Shown here: positions 25,579 through 34,593 of the stretch, piece by piece
Layout of the letters: the number at the start of each line of letters is the position of its first letter
Numbering within the stretch: position 1 is the stretch's first letter
Source: Rhabdothermincola sediminis
GTDB lineage: Bacteria; Actinomycetota; Acidimicrobiia; Acidimicrobiales; Acidimicrobilacustridaceae
Reading direction: 5' to 3'
Assembly (NCBI RefSeq): GCF_014805525.1
Contig: NZ_JACFSZ010000009.1
Span: forward strand, 62,001 to 126,000
DNA length: 64,000 bases
The notes under the pieces: generated by a model
What the model saw: only the letters and a program-made list of their open reading frames with translations
What the model was told of the DNA's origin: nothing
Databases searched by the model: none
Made by a program: the position numbers and the translations under genes

Positions 25579-27024
25579 TCAGACGATGTCCGCCGCGGCG
25601 GCCGGACGGGTGGCGGCGATCAACTCGGCGTAAGCCTCGACCAGGCAGTCCCGGAGCAGCTCCGGCTGGGTGACCGCGCCCGTGTCGATGTGCACTCCCA
25701 TGTTGAGGGTGCCCCGGTAGCTCATCATCGTGAGGTTGAACGCGGTGTTGCTCACCGGTCCCAGGGGGTAGGTGGCCTCGATCAGCGCGCCGCCGATGAA
25801 CAGGTCGAACGCTGCCGCCCGGAGGTTGGACGTGGTGAAGTCGATGGTGCGCGCTTGATCCAGGGTGAAGCGGGCCAGGACCGAGGTCGGCAACAGGTTC
25901 GCGAGCCCGGCGACCTGGTCGATGACCCCGATCACCCGCTCCCGTTTGGTGCGGTCGAGGAGCTGGTGGATGGCGGCGAACCGCTCGATCGGGTCCTCTA
26001 TGTCGACCGGGATCACCACCCGGGTGGGCACGAAGGCGTTTCCCCCGGCGCTCCCGTCGATCCGGGTGCTGACCGGCATGGCCATCCGCAGCGAGGCGAC
26101 GGGCGAGCCGAGCCTCCGGTGGTACGCCCCGGCCGCCCCCGCGGCCCCGGACACGAAGAAGTCGTTGAGGCTGCCGCCCAGGGCCTTGGCGGTCCGGTGA
26201 GCGTCGTCGAAGGGCACGTCGAGCACTTCCAGGCGCCGCCGGAGGGAGCGCTCGGTCCACAGCGGGGAGTGCGCTCGATCCGCCACGGCCACCTGGCGCA
26301 GCATCGACGCCGCCGTCTCGCCGATCTCCGCGCTGGCCGTGCGCCACCGGGTGGGATGGGAGATCATGTCTGCCGCGCCCGTGACGCCTCGCAGCGCGAC
26401 ACCGAGGGTGCGCCGCCAGGTGTGCCCGAGGGTGTCGGCGGCGGCGGCGAGCAGCGTCGGCCGGCTTGGGGAGGGGTCGGAGTCGAGGGTGACCTCTTCG
26501 ATGTCCGGTGCGTCACGGGTGAGGTCGATGAACTGCTCCGACATGCGGATTCCGCCCTCGCCGTCGGTGATCGTGTGGTGCATCTTCTGCAGGAGTGCGG
26601 CGCGGCCGCCTTCGAGCCCCTCCACGACGACGAATGCCCACAGCGGGCGCGTGCGGTCGAGAGGGTCCTGCAGGAAGCGGGTGGCGAGGTCGAACAGCTG
26701 TCGCCGTGTGCCCGGGGTCGGCAACGCCAGATGGCGGAGGTGGTAGTCGATGTCGAAGTCGGGGTCGTCCTGCCACTCCGGGGGTGCCAGGCGCCCGAGC
26801 ATGGGAACCACCCGCTGGCGGAGACGGGGGATGCGTTGCACCATGCGCAGCAGCCGGCGGCGGAGGCGCTCGAGGTCTGGGGCCCGGTCCAGCAGGGTGA
26901 CGCTGGCGAAGCTCGGGTCGAGGTGCGGGTCCTTCTCGACGTTCCACATCAACGCCTCGAGGTCGGTCATGCGGCGGTCGGAACGGACCTCACGGGTGCG
27001 GCTCCCCGGAGCCTGCGGTGCCAT
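25579..27024 (-). CDS. WS/DGAT family O-acyltransferase
   Basis: A 481-residue wax ester synthase/diacylglycerol acyltransferase. The catalytic HHxxxDG motif is HHTITDGEG near residue 150. The C-terminal domain carries the family's NLRAAAFDLFIGGALIEATYPLGPVSNTAFNLTMMSYRG region, here noted only by parts: YPLGPVSNTAFN and MSYRGTLNMGVHID. These enzymes make triacylglycerol or wax esters from acyl-CoA at the membrane. An internal ATG 18 codons downstream (MTDLEALMW) is an alternative start. Confidence 0.9.
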   Translation of the reverse strand: MAPQAPGSRTREVRSDRRMTDLEALMWNVEKDPHLDPSFASVTLLDRAPDLERLRRRLLRMVQRIPRLRQRVVPMLGRLAPPEWQDDPDFDIDYHLRHLALPTPGTRRQLFDLATRFLQDPLDRTRPLWAFVVVEGLEGGRAALLQKMHHTITDGEGGIRMSEQFIDLTRDAPDIEEVTLDSDPSPSRPTLLAAAADTLGHTWRRTLGVALRGVTGAADMISHPTRWRTASAEIGETAASMLRQVAVADRAHSPLWTERSLRRRLEVLDVPFDDAHRTAKALGGSLNDFFVSGAAGAAGAYHRRLGSPVASLRMAMPVSTRIDGSAGGNAFVPTRVVIPVDIEDPIERFAAIHQLLDRTKRERVIGVIDQVAGLANLLPTSVLARFTLDQARTIDFTTSNLRAAAFDLFIGGALIEATYPLGPVSNTAFNLTMMSYRGTLNMGVHIDTGAVTQPELLRDCLVEAYAELIAATRPAAAADIV

Positions 27025-27085
27025 CGGCCACAGCGTAGGACGCCACGTCGGCGGGCGCCCCGGCGGGCGGTCGGAGGCGGCTGGC

Positions 27086-27688
27086 TCAGCGGTCGAGGGA
27101 GGTGTGCTTCAGCTCGTTGAGCTCGGGCCAGCCGGCGACCAGGGCCACGATCCGCTCGATGGTGCGGGTCGCCAGCTCAGCATCGCCACCCGAGTCGTTC
27201 ATGAGCCGCACGAAGGTCGCCCGCTCGCCCACCAGGAAGGTGGGGACTCCCCACACCTGGTGGCTCGCGGCTGCCGATTCGTGCTCTGCCCGCACGACGG
27301 GGAGCACCGCCCCGTTACCGATGGCTTCGAGCACCGCCGCCCAGTCGAGTCCCGCCCGGTCGAGCACCCCGGCGACCACCTCGGGATCTCGCAGGCGAAG
27401 GCCGTGGAGGTGGCGGGCATCGAACAGCTCTCGGTGTACGGCGAGGAACCGGTCGGGGTGATGGTCACGCACGTACACCCCCGCTTGTAGGGCGAGCAGG
27501 CCGCTGTCGTCGTCGGGTCGCTCCCAGATGTCGGGCTCTGTCTCGGCCAGGTGCACCTGGCCGAGACAGAAGGGCACGAAGCGGACGTCCCAACCCGCGC
27601 CGCCGAGGAGACCTTCGATGAGATGGTCGTGGATGTTGCGCGCGAACGGGCAGCGGTAGTCCCAGGTGACCCCGAAGCTCAGCGGCAT
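27086..27688 (-). CDS. DsbA-family thioredoxin-fold protein
   Basis: The protein has 200 residues. A thioredoxin-fold start TWDYRCPFARNIHD (Cys-Pro-Phe-Ala, near residue 13) is followed by a helical insertion and the cis-Pro loop WGVPTFLVGE near residue 145. The second active-site Cys is absent, as in DsbA-like isomerases and mycothiol-dependent members such as Rv2466c-type proteins. It has no signal peptide, so it is cytosolic. It precedes no obvious partner; the WS/DGAT gene ends on its far side. Confidence 0.82.
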   Translation of the reverse strand: MPLSFGVTWDYRCPFARNIHDHLIEGLLGGAGWDVRFVPFCLGQVHLAETEPDIWERPDDDSGLLALQAGVYVRDHHPDRFLAVHRELFDARHLHGLRLRDPEVVAGVLDRAGLDWAAVLEAIGNGAVLPVVRAEHESAAASHQVWGVPTFLVGERATFVRLMNDSGGDAELATRTIERIVALVAGWPELNELKHTSLDR

Positions 27689-27724
27689 GTGCGGTGCAAC
27701 CGGATGGTCCGTGCGGCCATTCCG

Positions 27725-28291
27725 TCAGCGGTTCCGGAGTGGCCAGAGCCTGCGGAACGCGACCCCGAGCGCGAGACCCATCGCGGCGCCGCCGATCACG
27801 TCGGACATGTGGTGGATCCGCACGTGGACCCGGCTGGCTCCGACCGCGGCGGCGAGTGCCCAGTAGGCGGGCGCGGCGCGGCGGCCCTCGCCGAGCAGGA
27901 TCGCCGCCACCACGGCCGAGCTGGCATGGCCGCTCGGGAAGCTGGTGGTGAGCGGGATGCGCAGCTTGTGCGGGCGCTCGCCCTGGTAGACGGGTCGTTC
28001 CCGCCGGAACATCGATTTCACCAGGCCGTTCACGATCACCGACTCGATACCGAGGCAGACCGACAGGCGGATCGCCGCCTCGAGGTCACGTTCGGACCGC
28101 AGCGCTCGTGACCAGGCGATGAGGTGCCACAGCAGCCCGAAGTCGGCGAGCTCGGTCACGGCATAGGTGATGCGATCGAGCGGCTCGCGCCCTCGAATCC
28201 GGTCGAACTGGCGATCGACCGCTTCGTCGAAGCGTTGGATGGCGGAGACTCGGTGTGGGGGTTCGAGCGGTCCGGCGGGGTCGGCGGTCAC
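27725..28291 (-). CDS. PAP2-family phosphatase
   Basis: A 188-residue membrane phosphatase. The three acid-phosphatase signatures are KSMFRRERP (residues 94-102), PSGHASS (near 121) and SRVHVRIHHMSDVIGG (near 151), with several hydrophobic helices. It would dephosphorylate lipid phosphates such as phosphatidate or polyprenyl diphosphate. The start codon GTG overlaps the RecB-like gene's stop by 4 nt, showing coupling. Confidence 0.88.
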   Translation of the reverse strand: MTADPAGPLEPPHRVSAIQRFDEAVDRQFDRIRGREPLDRITYAVTELADFGLLWHLIAWSRALRSERDLEAAIRLSVCLGIESVIVNGLVKSMFRRERPVYQGERPHKLRIPLTTSFPSGHASSAVVAAILLGEGRRAAPAYWALAAAVGASRVHVRIHHMSDVIGGAAMGLALGVAFRRLWPLRNR

Positions 28292-29160
28292 CCGGCGGAT
28301 GCTAGGGGGAGCACCAGGGGTCGTTCATCCGCGACCTCGTGGTCGGGCCGGGCGCGGCGTGCCTCGGCGACACGGCGGGCTTCATCGGGGTCGCCCCCGA
28401 AGGCCGGGCAGTAGGTCTTGAAGGCGCACCAGTCACACAGTCGGGATGGCCGGGGCTGGAAGCTGTCGTTCTCGCAGGCTCGCTCGATCGTCGACCAGAT
28501 GGCGAGCACCCGTCGCTCCAGCGCCCGGATGGACTGGTCGTTCGGTACGGCGGTGATCACCACCGGGTCGGCCAGGTAGAGGAGCTGAACCCTGGCTGGC
28601 CGGCGGCCGAAGAGCCGCTCGCAGAGGAACGCGTAGAACTGCACGCCGCTGAGCCTGCCCCGCTCCTGGTTCTGGTGCGGAGCCCGGCCGGTCTTGTAGT
28701 CGGTGACCACCAGCTCGCCGTCACGGTCGAGCTCCAGGCGGTCGATGATGCCGCGCAGCTTCAGGTCGCCGACGTCGGCTTCGAGCAGGAGCTCGAGGCC
28801 GATCGGGGTGACGGTGCGCGGGTCCTCGAGCTGGAAGTACCGACGCACGAGCTCCTCGGCGTCGTCGAGGAACGCCGCCTCGCCGGCGCGGTCGAGCCCG
28901 AGACCGGTGTAATCGGGGTCGGAGCGGAGGTCCTCGAAGGCCTCGTCGAGCGCGGTGAGCGCAGCAGGCAGGCTGCGCTGCTCGGGTGGCAGGAGGAAGA
29001 GCCGCTCGAGCGCCGCGTGGACCAGGGTGCCCTTGGTGGCCGGCAACGCCGGAGGCTCGGGTAGCCGGTCGATCGCCGAGAACCGGAACGCCAGGGCGCA
29101 ATCGGTGAACGACGAGACCTTCGAGGGTGACAACGAGGTGGGTAGCGACATCGACCCCAT
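28288..29160 (-). CDS. RecB-like PD-(D/E)XK nuclease
   Basis: A 290-residue single-domain nuclease of the Cas4/RecB C-terminal type. It starts LSPSKVSSFTDCALAFRFS, has the active-site segment GELVVTDYKTGRAP near residue 160, and ends with the iron-sulfur Cys motif CDWCAFKTYCPAF (with an earlier Cys at CALAF), consistent with a 4Fe-4S cluster. An alternative start lies three codons downstream (29151). No CRISPR array is nearby, so it is likely a repair nuclease. Confidence 0.87.
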   Translation of the reverse strand: MGSMSLPTSLSPSKVSSFTDCALAFRFSAIDRLPEPPALPATKGTLVHAALERLFLLPPEQRSLPAALTALDEAFEDLRSDPDYTGLGLDRAGEAAFLDDAEELVRRYFQLEDPRTVTPIGLELLLEADVGDLKLRGIIDRLELDRDGELVVTDYKTGRAPHQNQERGRLSGVQFYAFLCERLFGRRPARVQLLYLADPVVITAVPNDQSIRALERRVLAIWSTIERACENDSFQPRPSRLCDWCAFKTYCPAFGGDPDEARRVAEARRARPDHEVADERPLVLPLASAG

Positions 29161-29210
29161 GAGGGAACCCTACGCCAGGGGTCGGACAGCATCCGGGAAC
29201 CGGCCGGGGA

Positions 29211-30068
29211 TCAGGTCGCCGCGAACGCCCGTCTGACGGTGGCTGCGATCGCCTCCGGCTCCTCAAGGGGACCGAAGTGTCCGAGCTCGGGGTGCTCCTC
29301 GATGCGCCCATGGGGGAGGGCGGCCACGATGCGTTCGACGAACGTCGCGGGCCCGAACCCCGTGAACCCGCCCCGGGTCACGACCACGGGGCAGGTCACC
29401 CGGTCGAGCTGTGCGAAGGCATGGTGGGTCGCGCCCATCCGGTACACCTGCGCCTCGTGCTCCGGGCGGCACTTGAGAGCTACCGTCCCGGCTGCGGTGG
29501 GCGCGAAACCGTGGTCGACGTACGCCCGCAGCGCCTCCGGGTCGAGGGCCGAGAAAGGGGGCTTGGTGGCGAAGTTGTCGTAGGCGGCGTCGAAGGACTC
29601 GAACTCGGACCGTCGGCGGAGCGCGCCCTCCACGAGGGGGTTCGATCCGGCGTGGTCGGTGGCCTCGACCACGTCGGGGGGGAAGACCACCGGCTCGAAC
29701 AGGTACAGCGCTCGGAAGGTCCCGGGCCGCTGCTCCTCGGCCAGCAGGAGCGCGGCGCCTCCCTTGGAGTGGCCGACGCCGAACGGCCGTTTCATCCCCA
29801 GCGCGTCGACCACGGCCAGCACGTCGTCGGCGAAGCCGTCCCAGTGGAACTGCCCGTCATCCGGGGCTGTCGAGTCACCATGGCCCCGCAGGTCCGGAGC
29901 CCAGCACCGGAACCCGTGTCCCTCGAGGTGTCGGGCCAGGGGGGCCCAGACCCGGCCGTGGAAGCCGGTGGCGTGCGCCAGCAGGAGCGGATGGCCGCTC
30001 CCGCCGAGGTCGTGGACCGCCAGGCGGACGCCACCGGTCGACTCGACCAGCCTGGTCACGCTGGTCAC
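29211..30068 (-). CDS. Alpha/beta hydrolase
   Basis: A 285-residue alpha/beta-hydrolase. Motifs are LLLAHATGFHGRVW (oxyanion loop), APDLRGHGDS, the nucleophile elbow VGHSKGGAA near residue 90 and the C-terminal His in HPELGHFGPLEEPE. The start is GTG at 30068; a second GTG three codons later is equally possible, and the ORF extends further over the end of the neighbour. Substrate unknown; similar proteins act on esters or lactones. Confidence 0.85.
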   Translation of the reverse strand: MTSVTRLVESTGGVRLAVHDLGGSGHPLLLAHATGFHGRVWAPLARHLEGHGFRCWAPDLRGHGDSTAPDDGQFHWDGFADDVLAVVDALGMKRPFGVGHSKGGAALLLAEEQRPGTFRALYLFEPVVFPPDVVEATDHAGSNPLVEGALRRRSEFESFDAAYDNFATKPPFSALDPEALRAYVDHGFAPTAAGTVALKCRPEHEAQVYRMGATHHAFAQLDRVTCPVVVTRGGFTGFGPATFVERIVAALPHGRIEEHPELGHFGPLEEPEAIAATVRRAFAAT

Positions 30069-30093
30069 GGGGTGGTCCCGGTGGAGACGGGGC

Positions 30094-30567
30094 TCAGCTG
30101 GCGGCGGGGACGTCGTCGACCGGTTCGCACAGGTCGATCTTGGCATCCTCGGCGCAGACGCCGGTCCGCCAGCTCGGGAGCCGGCCTTCGTCGAGCAGGA
30201 GCCTGATGGTGGCGACGGTGCTGGGATCGATCACGACCGGCCCCTCCACCAGCGTCTCAGGGAGCAGGTCCAGGGGCACGGAGGTGGCCAAGCCGTTGCG
30301 CACGGGCGTGTCGTGGACGACGACGACCGCGTCGATGAACGGCACCCAGCTCACGTGCTCGGCGAGCGCGGTCCGGGTCGTGGCCGCCAGGTGGCCGGCC
30401 TGTTCCGCGGTCGTGGAGGGATCCGCGCCGGAGGGCAGCAGCACGAACGCACCGGGAGGGCCGACCACGAGGCGGGCTGCGCCGCTGGAGGCGACCACGC
30501 AGGCCGGCGGAAGGCCGGCCAGCACGCTGTCGATGCCGTCGAGCGATGCGTTGGCCACGTCGGTCAC
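30094..30567 (-). CDS. Hypothetical protein, possibly nuclease-fold-like
   Basis: A 157-residue soluble protein with alternating hydrophobic strands (ACVVASSGAARLVVGPPGAFVLLPSG, VPFIDAVVVVHDTPV). The pattern of an internal antiparallel sheet followed by a short hydrophobic core and a Leu-rich helix is faintly like small nuclease-related domains, but no catalytic motif can be confirmed. It lies upstream of the hydrolase on the same strand and is divergent from the AhpD/SCP2-like gene. Confidence 0.5.
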   Translation of the reverse strand: MTDVANASLDGIDSVLAGLPPACVVASSGAARLVVGPPGAFVLLPSGADPSTTAEQAGHLAATTRTALAEHVSWVPFIDAVVVVHDTPVRNGLATSVPLDLLPETLVEGPVVIDPSTVATIRLLLDEGRLPSWRTGVCAEDAKIDLCEPVDDVPAAS

Positions 30568-30590
30568 GTTCCCTCCATCGGCACCGGGGG

Positions 30591-30618
30591 ACTAGGCCTT
30601 TAGACCTAATACTAGGCC
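30591..30618. promoter_or_regulatory. Direct repeat and near-palindrome in divergent promoter
   Basis: ACTAGGCC occurs at 30591-30598 and 30611-30618, two helical turns apart. Between them AGGCCTTTAGACCT (30594-30607) is a near-perfect palindrome resembling the core of the actinobacterial DevR/DosR box, matching 8 of 12 central positions by eye. It is placed just upstream of the gene ending at 30094. Confidence 0.3.
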
Positions 30619-30697
30619 GGACGGCCCATGCGGGACGTCGGCGACTCCTGACGCTCCGTTTGGGAGTCGCCGAGGGCCTCCGGTGGGGGATCCGACC

Positions 30698-31594
30698 GTG
30701 CCGGAGAGCCCGGCCGTAGTGTTGATGCGGATGGAAGGGGACGGGGAGCGCCCCGCGGCACGGGCTCGGCGTCTCGGGGCCTGGCTGGCCGAGCTGGGAC
30801 GGGTCGCTCCCGGCCTGCTGGAAGCCCACCTGCCGGGGACGGGACTCGGCTCCCGTACCCGCGAGCAACTGGTGCTCACGGTCGCCGATGTCAACGGCTG
30901 CCGGGTGCTGGCGTGGGTCCACGGAGCCTGGCAGGAGTTCCTGGGTCCCGCCGACTCGGACGAGACCACCGAAGCGCTGGTGGCCTACGCCCGGGCGAGC
31001 GCCGAGGCCGGGATGCCTCTCGATGCCACCACCCTCGAGGCCATTTTCCCGGCGTCGGTGGTGCGCTCGACCCGGGCCACCGTGGCTCGAGCACAGCTCA
31101 GCAGCTTGCTGATGAACGGCGCTGGCCTGCTCGCCGACGAGTTGCTGAGCCGCCGCCCTGCCGGCGTGCTCGCCACGGCGGGACAGGTGGCCGCGGTGGC
31201 GCTGGTGCTGCCGGCACTCCTCCCCGCGGTGGCGGTGGCCGGCGCGTTGAAGGTCGCGGTGCGGGTCGCGCCAGCGCTCCCCGAGCCGGAGCTGCCGCCT
31301 GGCGACGACGCGAACCTGGTCGTCCACCTGCTGGCCGAAGCGCTGCCCTCGTACCTCGGCCACACCGTCGTGCGCTCGTTGCTGTTGTGGAGCCCGGTCG
31401 TGTTGGCGGTCGGGGTGCGGATGGAGGGCACCGCCGCGACCTTGCGCATCGGTCAGGGCCGGGTCTCGATCGTCAACGGCATCCGCTCCGATGCCCTGGT
31501 GATCGTGGAAGGTGGCCTGGAGCCGCTCTTCCACCTGGCCGCAGGCTCGATCGTGCGCCAGCTCGCGGCGAGCGCCCGGCGCAGCCGCGCCTGA
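30698..31594 (+). CDS. AhpD-like / SCP2-like two-domain protein
   Basis: A 298-residue protein of Ala/Leu/Val-rich composition. Around residue 61 (LTVADVNGCRVLAWVHGAW) it has the AhpD-type helix with Cys-x2-Leu-x3-His in place of the peroxidase Cys-x2-Cys-x3-His. The region 160-185 is very hydrophobic. The last 70 residues (GVRMEGTAATLRIGQGRVSI, LFHLAAGSIVRQL) resemble an SCP2 sterol-carrier half. GTG at 30698 follows a GGGGG; GTG at 30683 is possible. Assignment is tentative. Confidence 0.5.
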   Translation: MPESPAVVLMRMEGDGERPAARARRLGAWLAELGRVAPGLLEAHLPGTGLGSRTREQLVLTVADVNGCRVLAWVHGAWQEFLGPADSDETTEALVAYARASAEAGMPLDATTLEAIFPASVVRSTRATVARAQLSSLLMNGAGLLADELLSRRPAGVLATAGQVAAVALVLPALLPAVAVAGALKVAVRVAPALPEPELPPGDDANLVVHLLAEALPSYLGHTVVRSLLLWSPVVLAVGVRMEGTAATLRIGQGRVSIVNGIRSDALVIVEGGLEPLFHLAAGSIVRQLAASARRSRA

Positions 31595-31598
31595 GTTC

Positions 31599-32807
31599 TC
31601 AGGTGAAGGCGTTGAGGCCGGTGATCGCCTGCCCGAGCACCAGGGTGTGCACCTCGTTGGTGCCCTCGTAGGTGAAGACGCTCTCGAGGTTGTTCATGTG
31701 GCGGATGACGGGGTACTCGAGCGTGATGCCGTTCGCGCCGAGCACCGAGCGCGCCTCGCGAGCCACCCACAGGGCCTCCCGCACGTTGTCCATCTTGCCG
31801 AAGCTGACCTGTGCGGAGGTGAGCCGACCTTCGTCCTTCATGCGGCCGAGGTGCAGGGCGAGCAGGGTGCCCTTGTTGACTCGCACCATCATCTCGACGA
31901 GCTTGCGCTGCGTGAGCTGGAACGAGGCGATGGGCACGCCGAACTGCACCCGATCCTTGGAATAGGCGAGCGCCGCCTCGTAGCAGGCGCGCGCCGCGCC
32001 CATCGCCCCCCAGAGGATCCCGTAGCGGGCCTCGTTGAGGCACGACAGCGGCCCGCGCATGGTGGCCACCTCGGGCAGCCGGAGCGAGTCGGGGAGCCGG
32101 ACGTCGTCGAGGACCAGCTCGGAGGTCACCGATGCCCGTAGCGAGAGCTTCTTCGGGATGTCGTTGGCGGTGAAGCCGGGTGTGTCGGTGGGGACGATGA
32201 ACCCCGCGTAGCCGGACGTGCCCGAGTCGCCGTCGGTCCGGGCCCAGATGATGGCGACGTCGGCGATGCCGCCGTTGGTGATCCACATCTTCGTGCCGTT
32301 GAGGATCCAGTCCGATCCGTCCCGCCGAGCCGTGGTCCGCATGCTGGCAGGGTCGCTGCCCGAGTCGGGCTCGGTCAGACCGAAGCAGCCGATGACCTCC
32401 CCGGCAGCCATCCTGGGGAGCCACTCCTGCTTCTGCTCCTCGCTACCGAACCGCCAGATCGGGAACATCGCCAGCGAGCCCTGTACCGAGACGAAGCTGC
32501 GGGCGCCGCTGTCGCCCGCTTCGAGCTCCAGGCACGCCAGGCCGTAGGCGACCGCGCTCGTGCCGGCGCACTCGTAGCCCGTGAGGTGCATGCCGAGTAG
32601 GCCGAGCGCGCCCATCTCCTTGCCCAGCTCCTTGGGGAAGGTCCCTCGCTCGAACCAGTCGCCGACCTCGGGGAGGATGCGGTCGCCGACGAACTGGCGA
32701 ACCGTGTCCCGCACCAGGCGCTCCTCGTCGGAGAGCAGCGCGTCGAGCTCGAGGAAGTCGTGGGCGTCCCCCTCACCGAACCGCTTCTCGCCGGGCGCTG
32801 CCGTCAT
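31599..32807 (-). CDS. gcdH: Acyl-CoA dehydrogenase, glutaryl-CoA dehydrogenase-like
   Basis: A 402-residue FAD acyl-CoA dehydrogenase. FAD motifs include CFGLTEPDSGSDP and WITNGGIADVAIIWART. The C-terminal YEGTNEVHTLVLGQAITGLNAF pattern, quoted in part here as TYEGTNEVHTLVLGQ, closely matches glutaryl-CoA dehydrogenases, with the catalytic Glu in YEGT. That enzyme oxidatively decarboxylates glutaryl-CoA to crotonyl-CoA. ATG at 32807 has an AGGACG Shine-Dalgarno; the longer frame upstream is antisense to the phosphodiesterase. Confidence 0.85.
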   Translation of the reverse strand: MTAAPGEKRFGEGDAHDFLELDALLSDEERLVRDTVRQFVGDRILPEVGDWFERGTFPKELGKEMGALGLLGMHLTGYECAGTSAVAYGLACLELEAGDSGARSFVSVQGSLAMFPIWRFGSEEQKQEWLPRMAAGEVIGCFGLTEPDSGSDPASMRTTARRDGSDWILNGTKMWITNGGIADVAIIWARTDGDSGTSGYAGFIVPTDTPGFTANDIPKKLSLRASVTSELVLDDVRLPDSLRLPEVATMRGPLSCLNEARYGILWGAMGAARACYEAALAYSKDRVQFGVPIASFQLTQRKLVEMMVRVNKGTLLALHLGRMKDEGRLTSAQVSFGKMDNVREALWVAREARSVLGANGITLEYPVIRHMNNLESVFTYEGTNEVHTLVLGQAITGLNAFT

Positions 32808-32918
32808 CGTCGTCCGTCCTTCGCCTTCGCTCGGTCTGCCGTTCACCCGCCGTTCGCTCGCCACTCCTGCGGGCGGCGACGCTCTTCCCGCCGCAGGATC
32901 GCAGCCTACGCTTGAGGC

Positions 32919-34472
32919 ATGGCCACGACCGAACACAGCTCCCGACCGGCGACCGACGAGCACCTCGATGCGGTGGCGCGAGCGGAGGCGGCACTGCTCG
33001 ATCCGGCGCTGGCGCACCTGGTCGAGATGGTCCTGCGCCAGGTCGACGACGACACCTACGAGGCGGCCGCGGTCGACGGCCGGGTACGGGTGCGGCGCCG
33101 TGCCGATGGCCACGGCTGGTCGTTCGAGGAGCTGGCGGTCGAGGGGCGGAACCCACTCGCCGACCAGCGCACCGACCGGTTCTCACCGCTCGACGACGAG
33201 CGAGCCACTCCCTACCCGGCGCGCACCGAGAACGCGTACCCCTTCGCGTACGAGCAGCTCGGACAGCTCTTCGACCACCCGGCGGCGCCGGATCTCGTGG
33301 CGGTGCACACGGCCGCGCACAACTGGGAGGATCACGGCGGTCATCGCGGCGAGCACGGTTCGATCGACGTCGTGCAGGCCCGGGCGCCGTTCGTCCTCGC
33401 GGGGGCGGGAGTGCGCCAGCTCGGGATGGTGCCCCGGGCGTGCCGGCTGGTCGACGTGGCACCCACCGTGCTCACGTTGATGGGCGCGCCACTGAGGAGG
33501 GGCATCGGTCTGAACGGTGGCGAGCGCGACGATGCGTTGCTCGCCCGCCAGGACGGCGAGCCTCTGGTGGAGCTGATCGACTCCTCGTCGCCGCCGCCCG
33601 CGCACGTCGTCGGGTTCCTGCTCGACGGCACCAACGCGAACGTCCTGTACGACCTGGTGGCGAGAGGGGAGGCTCCGAACATCGCCCGGCTGATGGCCAT
33701 GGGCACCACCCTCGCCCACGGGGCGATGTCGTCGTTGCCCACGGTGACCTTGCCGAACCACACCACGATCCTGACGGGCGCGTATCCGGGGCACCACGGC
33801 ATCCTCCACAACGCGTGGTGGGACCGCGTCAAGCAGGCCCAGCTCGTCACCAACTCGCCCGCCACCTGGGTCACGGCCATGGACACCCTGGAGCCGGGGG
33901 TCGAGACCCTCTACCAGGCCGTCAAGCGAGCGTTCCCGGGGTCGGTGGTGGTCTCGATCAACGAGCCGTGTGACACGGGGGCCGATTACTCGATCTTCGA
34001 CCTGATGCGCCGGGGAGAGCAGATCGACCGCCCCCCACCGGCGGAGGAGCTGCCCCACACCAGCCAGATGTTCGTGCGGCCGGTGAAGGAGTACCGCTGG
34101 TCGTCGCTGATCGACCACACCGCCACGCAGCAGTTCGCCGGCATCTGGAGCGGGCATCACCGCGGGAGGTCGTGGCCGCTGCCTCGGTTCACGTGGGTGA
34201 ACTTCTCCCTGACCGACGCCGCGTTCCACGAGGGTGGGCCGTACTCGGAGATCGCCGCGGCGAGTCTGCGGGACACCGATGGGCGCATCGGTGAGGTCCT
34301 GGCCGCGGTCGAGCGGGCCGGGGTGTTCGACCGCACCGCGTTCTTCCTCGTCGCCGACCACGGGATGGAGGAGACCGACCCGTCCTGCACCGGCAACTGG
34401 GCCGGTGCGCTCGCCGAGAGCGGGGTCCCCCATCGCGACGAGGCGTACGGCTTCGTCTACGTGCGTCCGTAG
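32919..34472 (+). CDS. Alkaline-phosphatase-superfamily phosphodiesterase, apparently permuted
   Basis: A 517-residue soluble protein. The C-terminal two thirds hold the usual N-terminal core of nucleotide pyrophosphatase/phosphodiesterases: the first metal Asp in FLLDGTNAN (near residue 236), the nucleophile Thr in LPTVTLPNHTTILTG (near 277), D and H in SLTDAAFHEGGP and the DHG of VADHGMEE (near 480). The protein ends shortly after. The element normally following, a GxHG metal-His segment leading to VDVAPT, is instead at residues 140-185 (GGHRGEHGS, RLVDVAPTVL). This suggests circular permutation. Confidence 0.75.
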   Translation: MATTEHSSRPATDEHLDAVARAEAALLDPALAHLVEMVLRQVDDDTYEAAAVDGRVRVRRRADGHGWSFEELAVEGRNPLADQRTDRFSPLDDERATPYPARTENAYPFAYEQLGQLFDHPAAPDLVAVHTAAHNWEDHGGHRGEHGSIDVVQARAPFVLAGAGVRQLGMVPRACRLVDVAPTVLTLMGAPLRRGIGLNGGERDDALLARQDGEPLVELIDSSSPPPAHVVGFLLDGTNANVLYDLVARGEAPNIARLMAMGTTLAHGAMSSLPTVTLPNHTTILTGAYPGHHGILHNAWWDRVKQAQLVTNSPATWVTAMDTLEPGVETLYQAVKRAFPGSVVVSINEPCDTGADYSIFDLMRRGEQIDRPPPAEELPHTSQMFVRPVKEYRWSSLIDHTATQQFAGIWSGHHRGRSWPLPRFTWVNFSLTDAAFHEGGPYSEIAAASLRDTDGRIGEVLAAVERAGVFDRTAFFLVADHGMEETDPSCTGNWAGALAESGVPHRDEAYGFVYVRP

Positions 34473-34593
34473 GTGCCGGTTCCGCGCTCGAGCGGCGGGC
34501 CCGGTTCACCGCGCAGGAAAGGGGTGGGGGTTCGCTGCCGTGTTCCGTAGGCTCTTTCGGACGACCAGCGTCACCGCTTCACCCATCCCTGCC

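Noticed and set aside
28288-29160. RecB-like nuclease considered as a Cas4 of a CRISPR system
   Set aside because: No repeat-spacer array and no other cas gene was seen in the window; the nuclease is coupled to a PAP2 gene.
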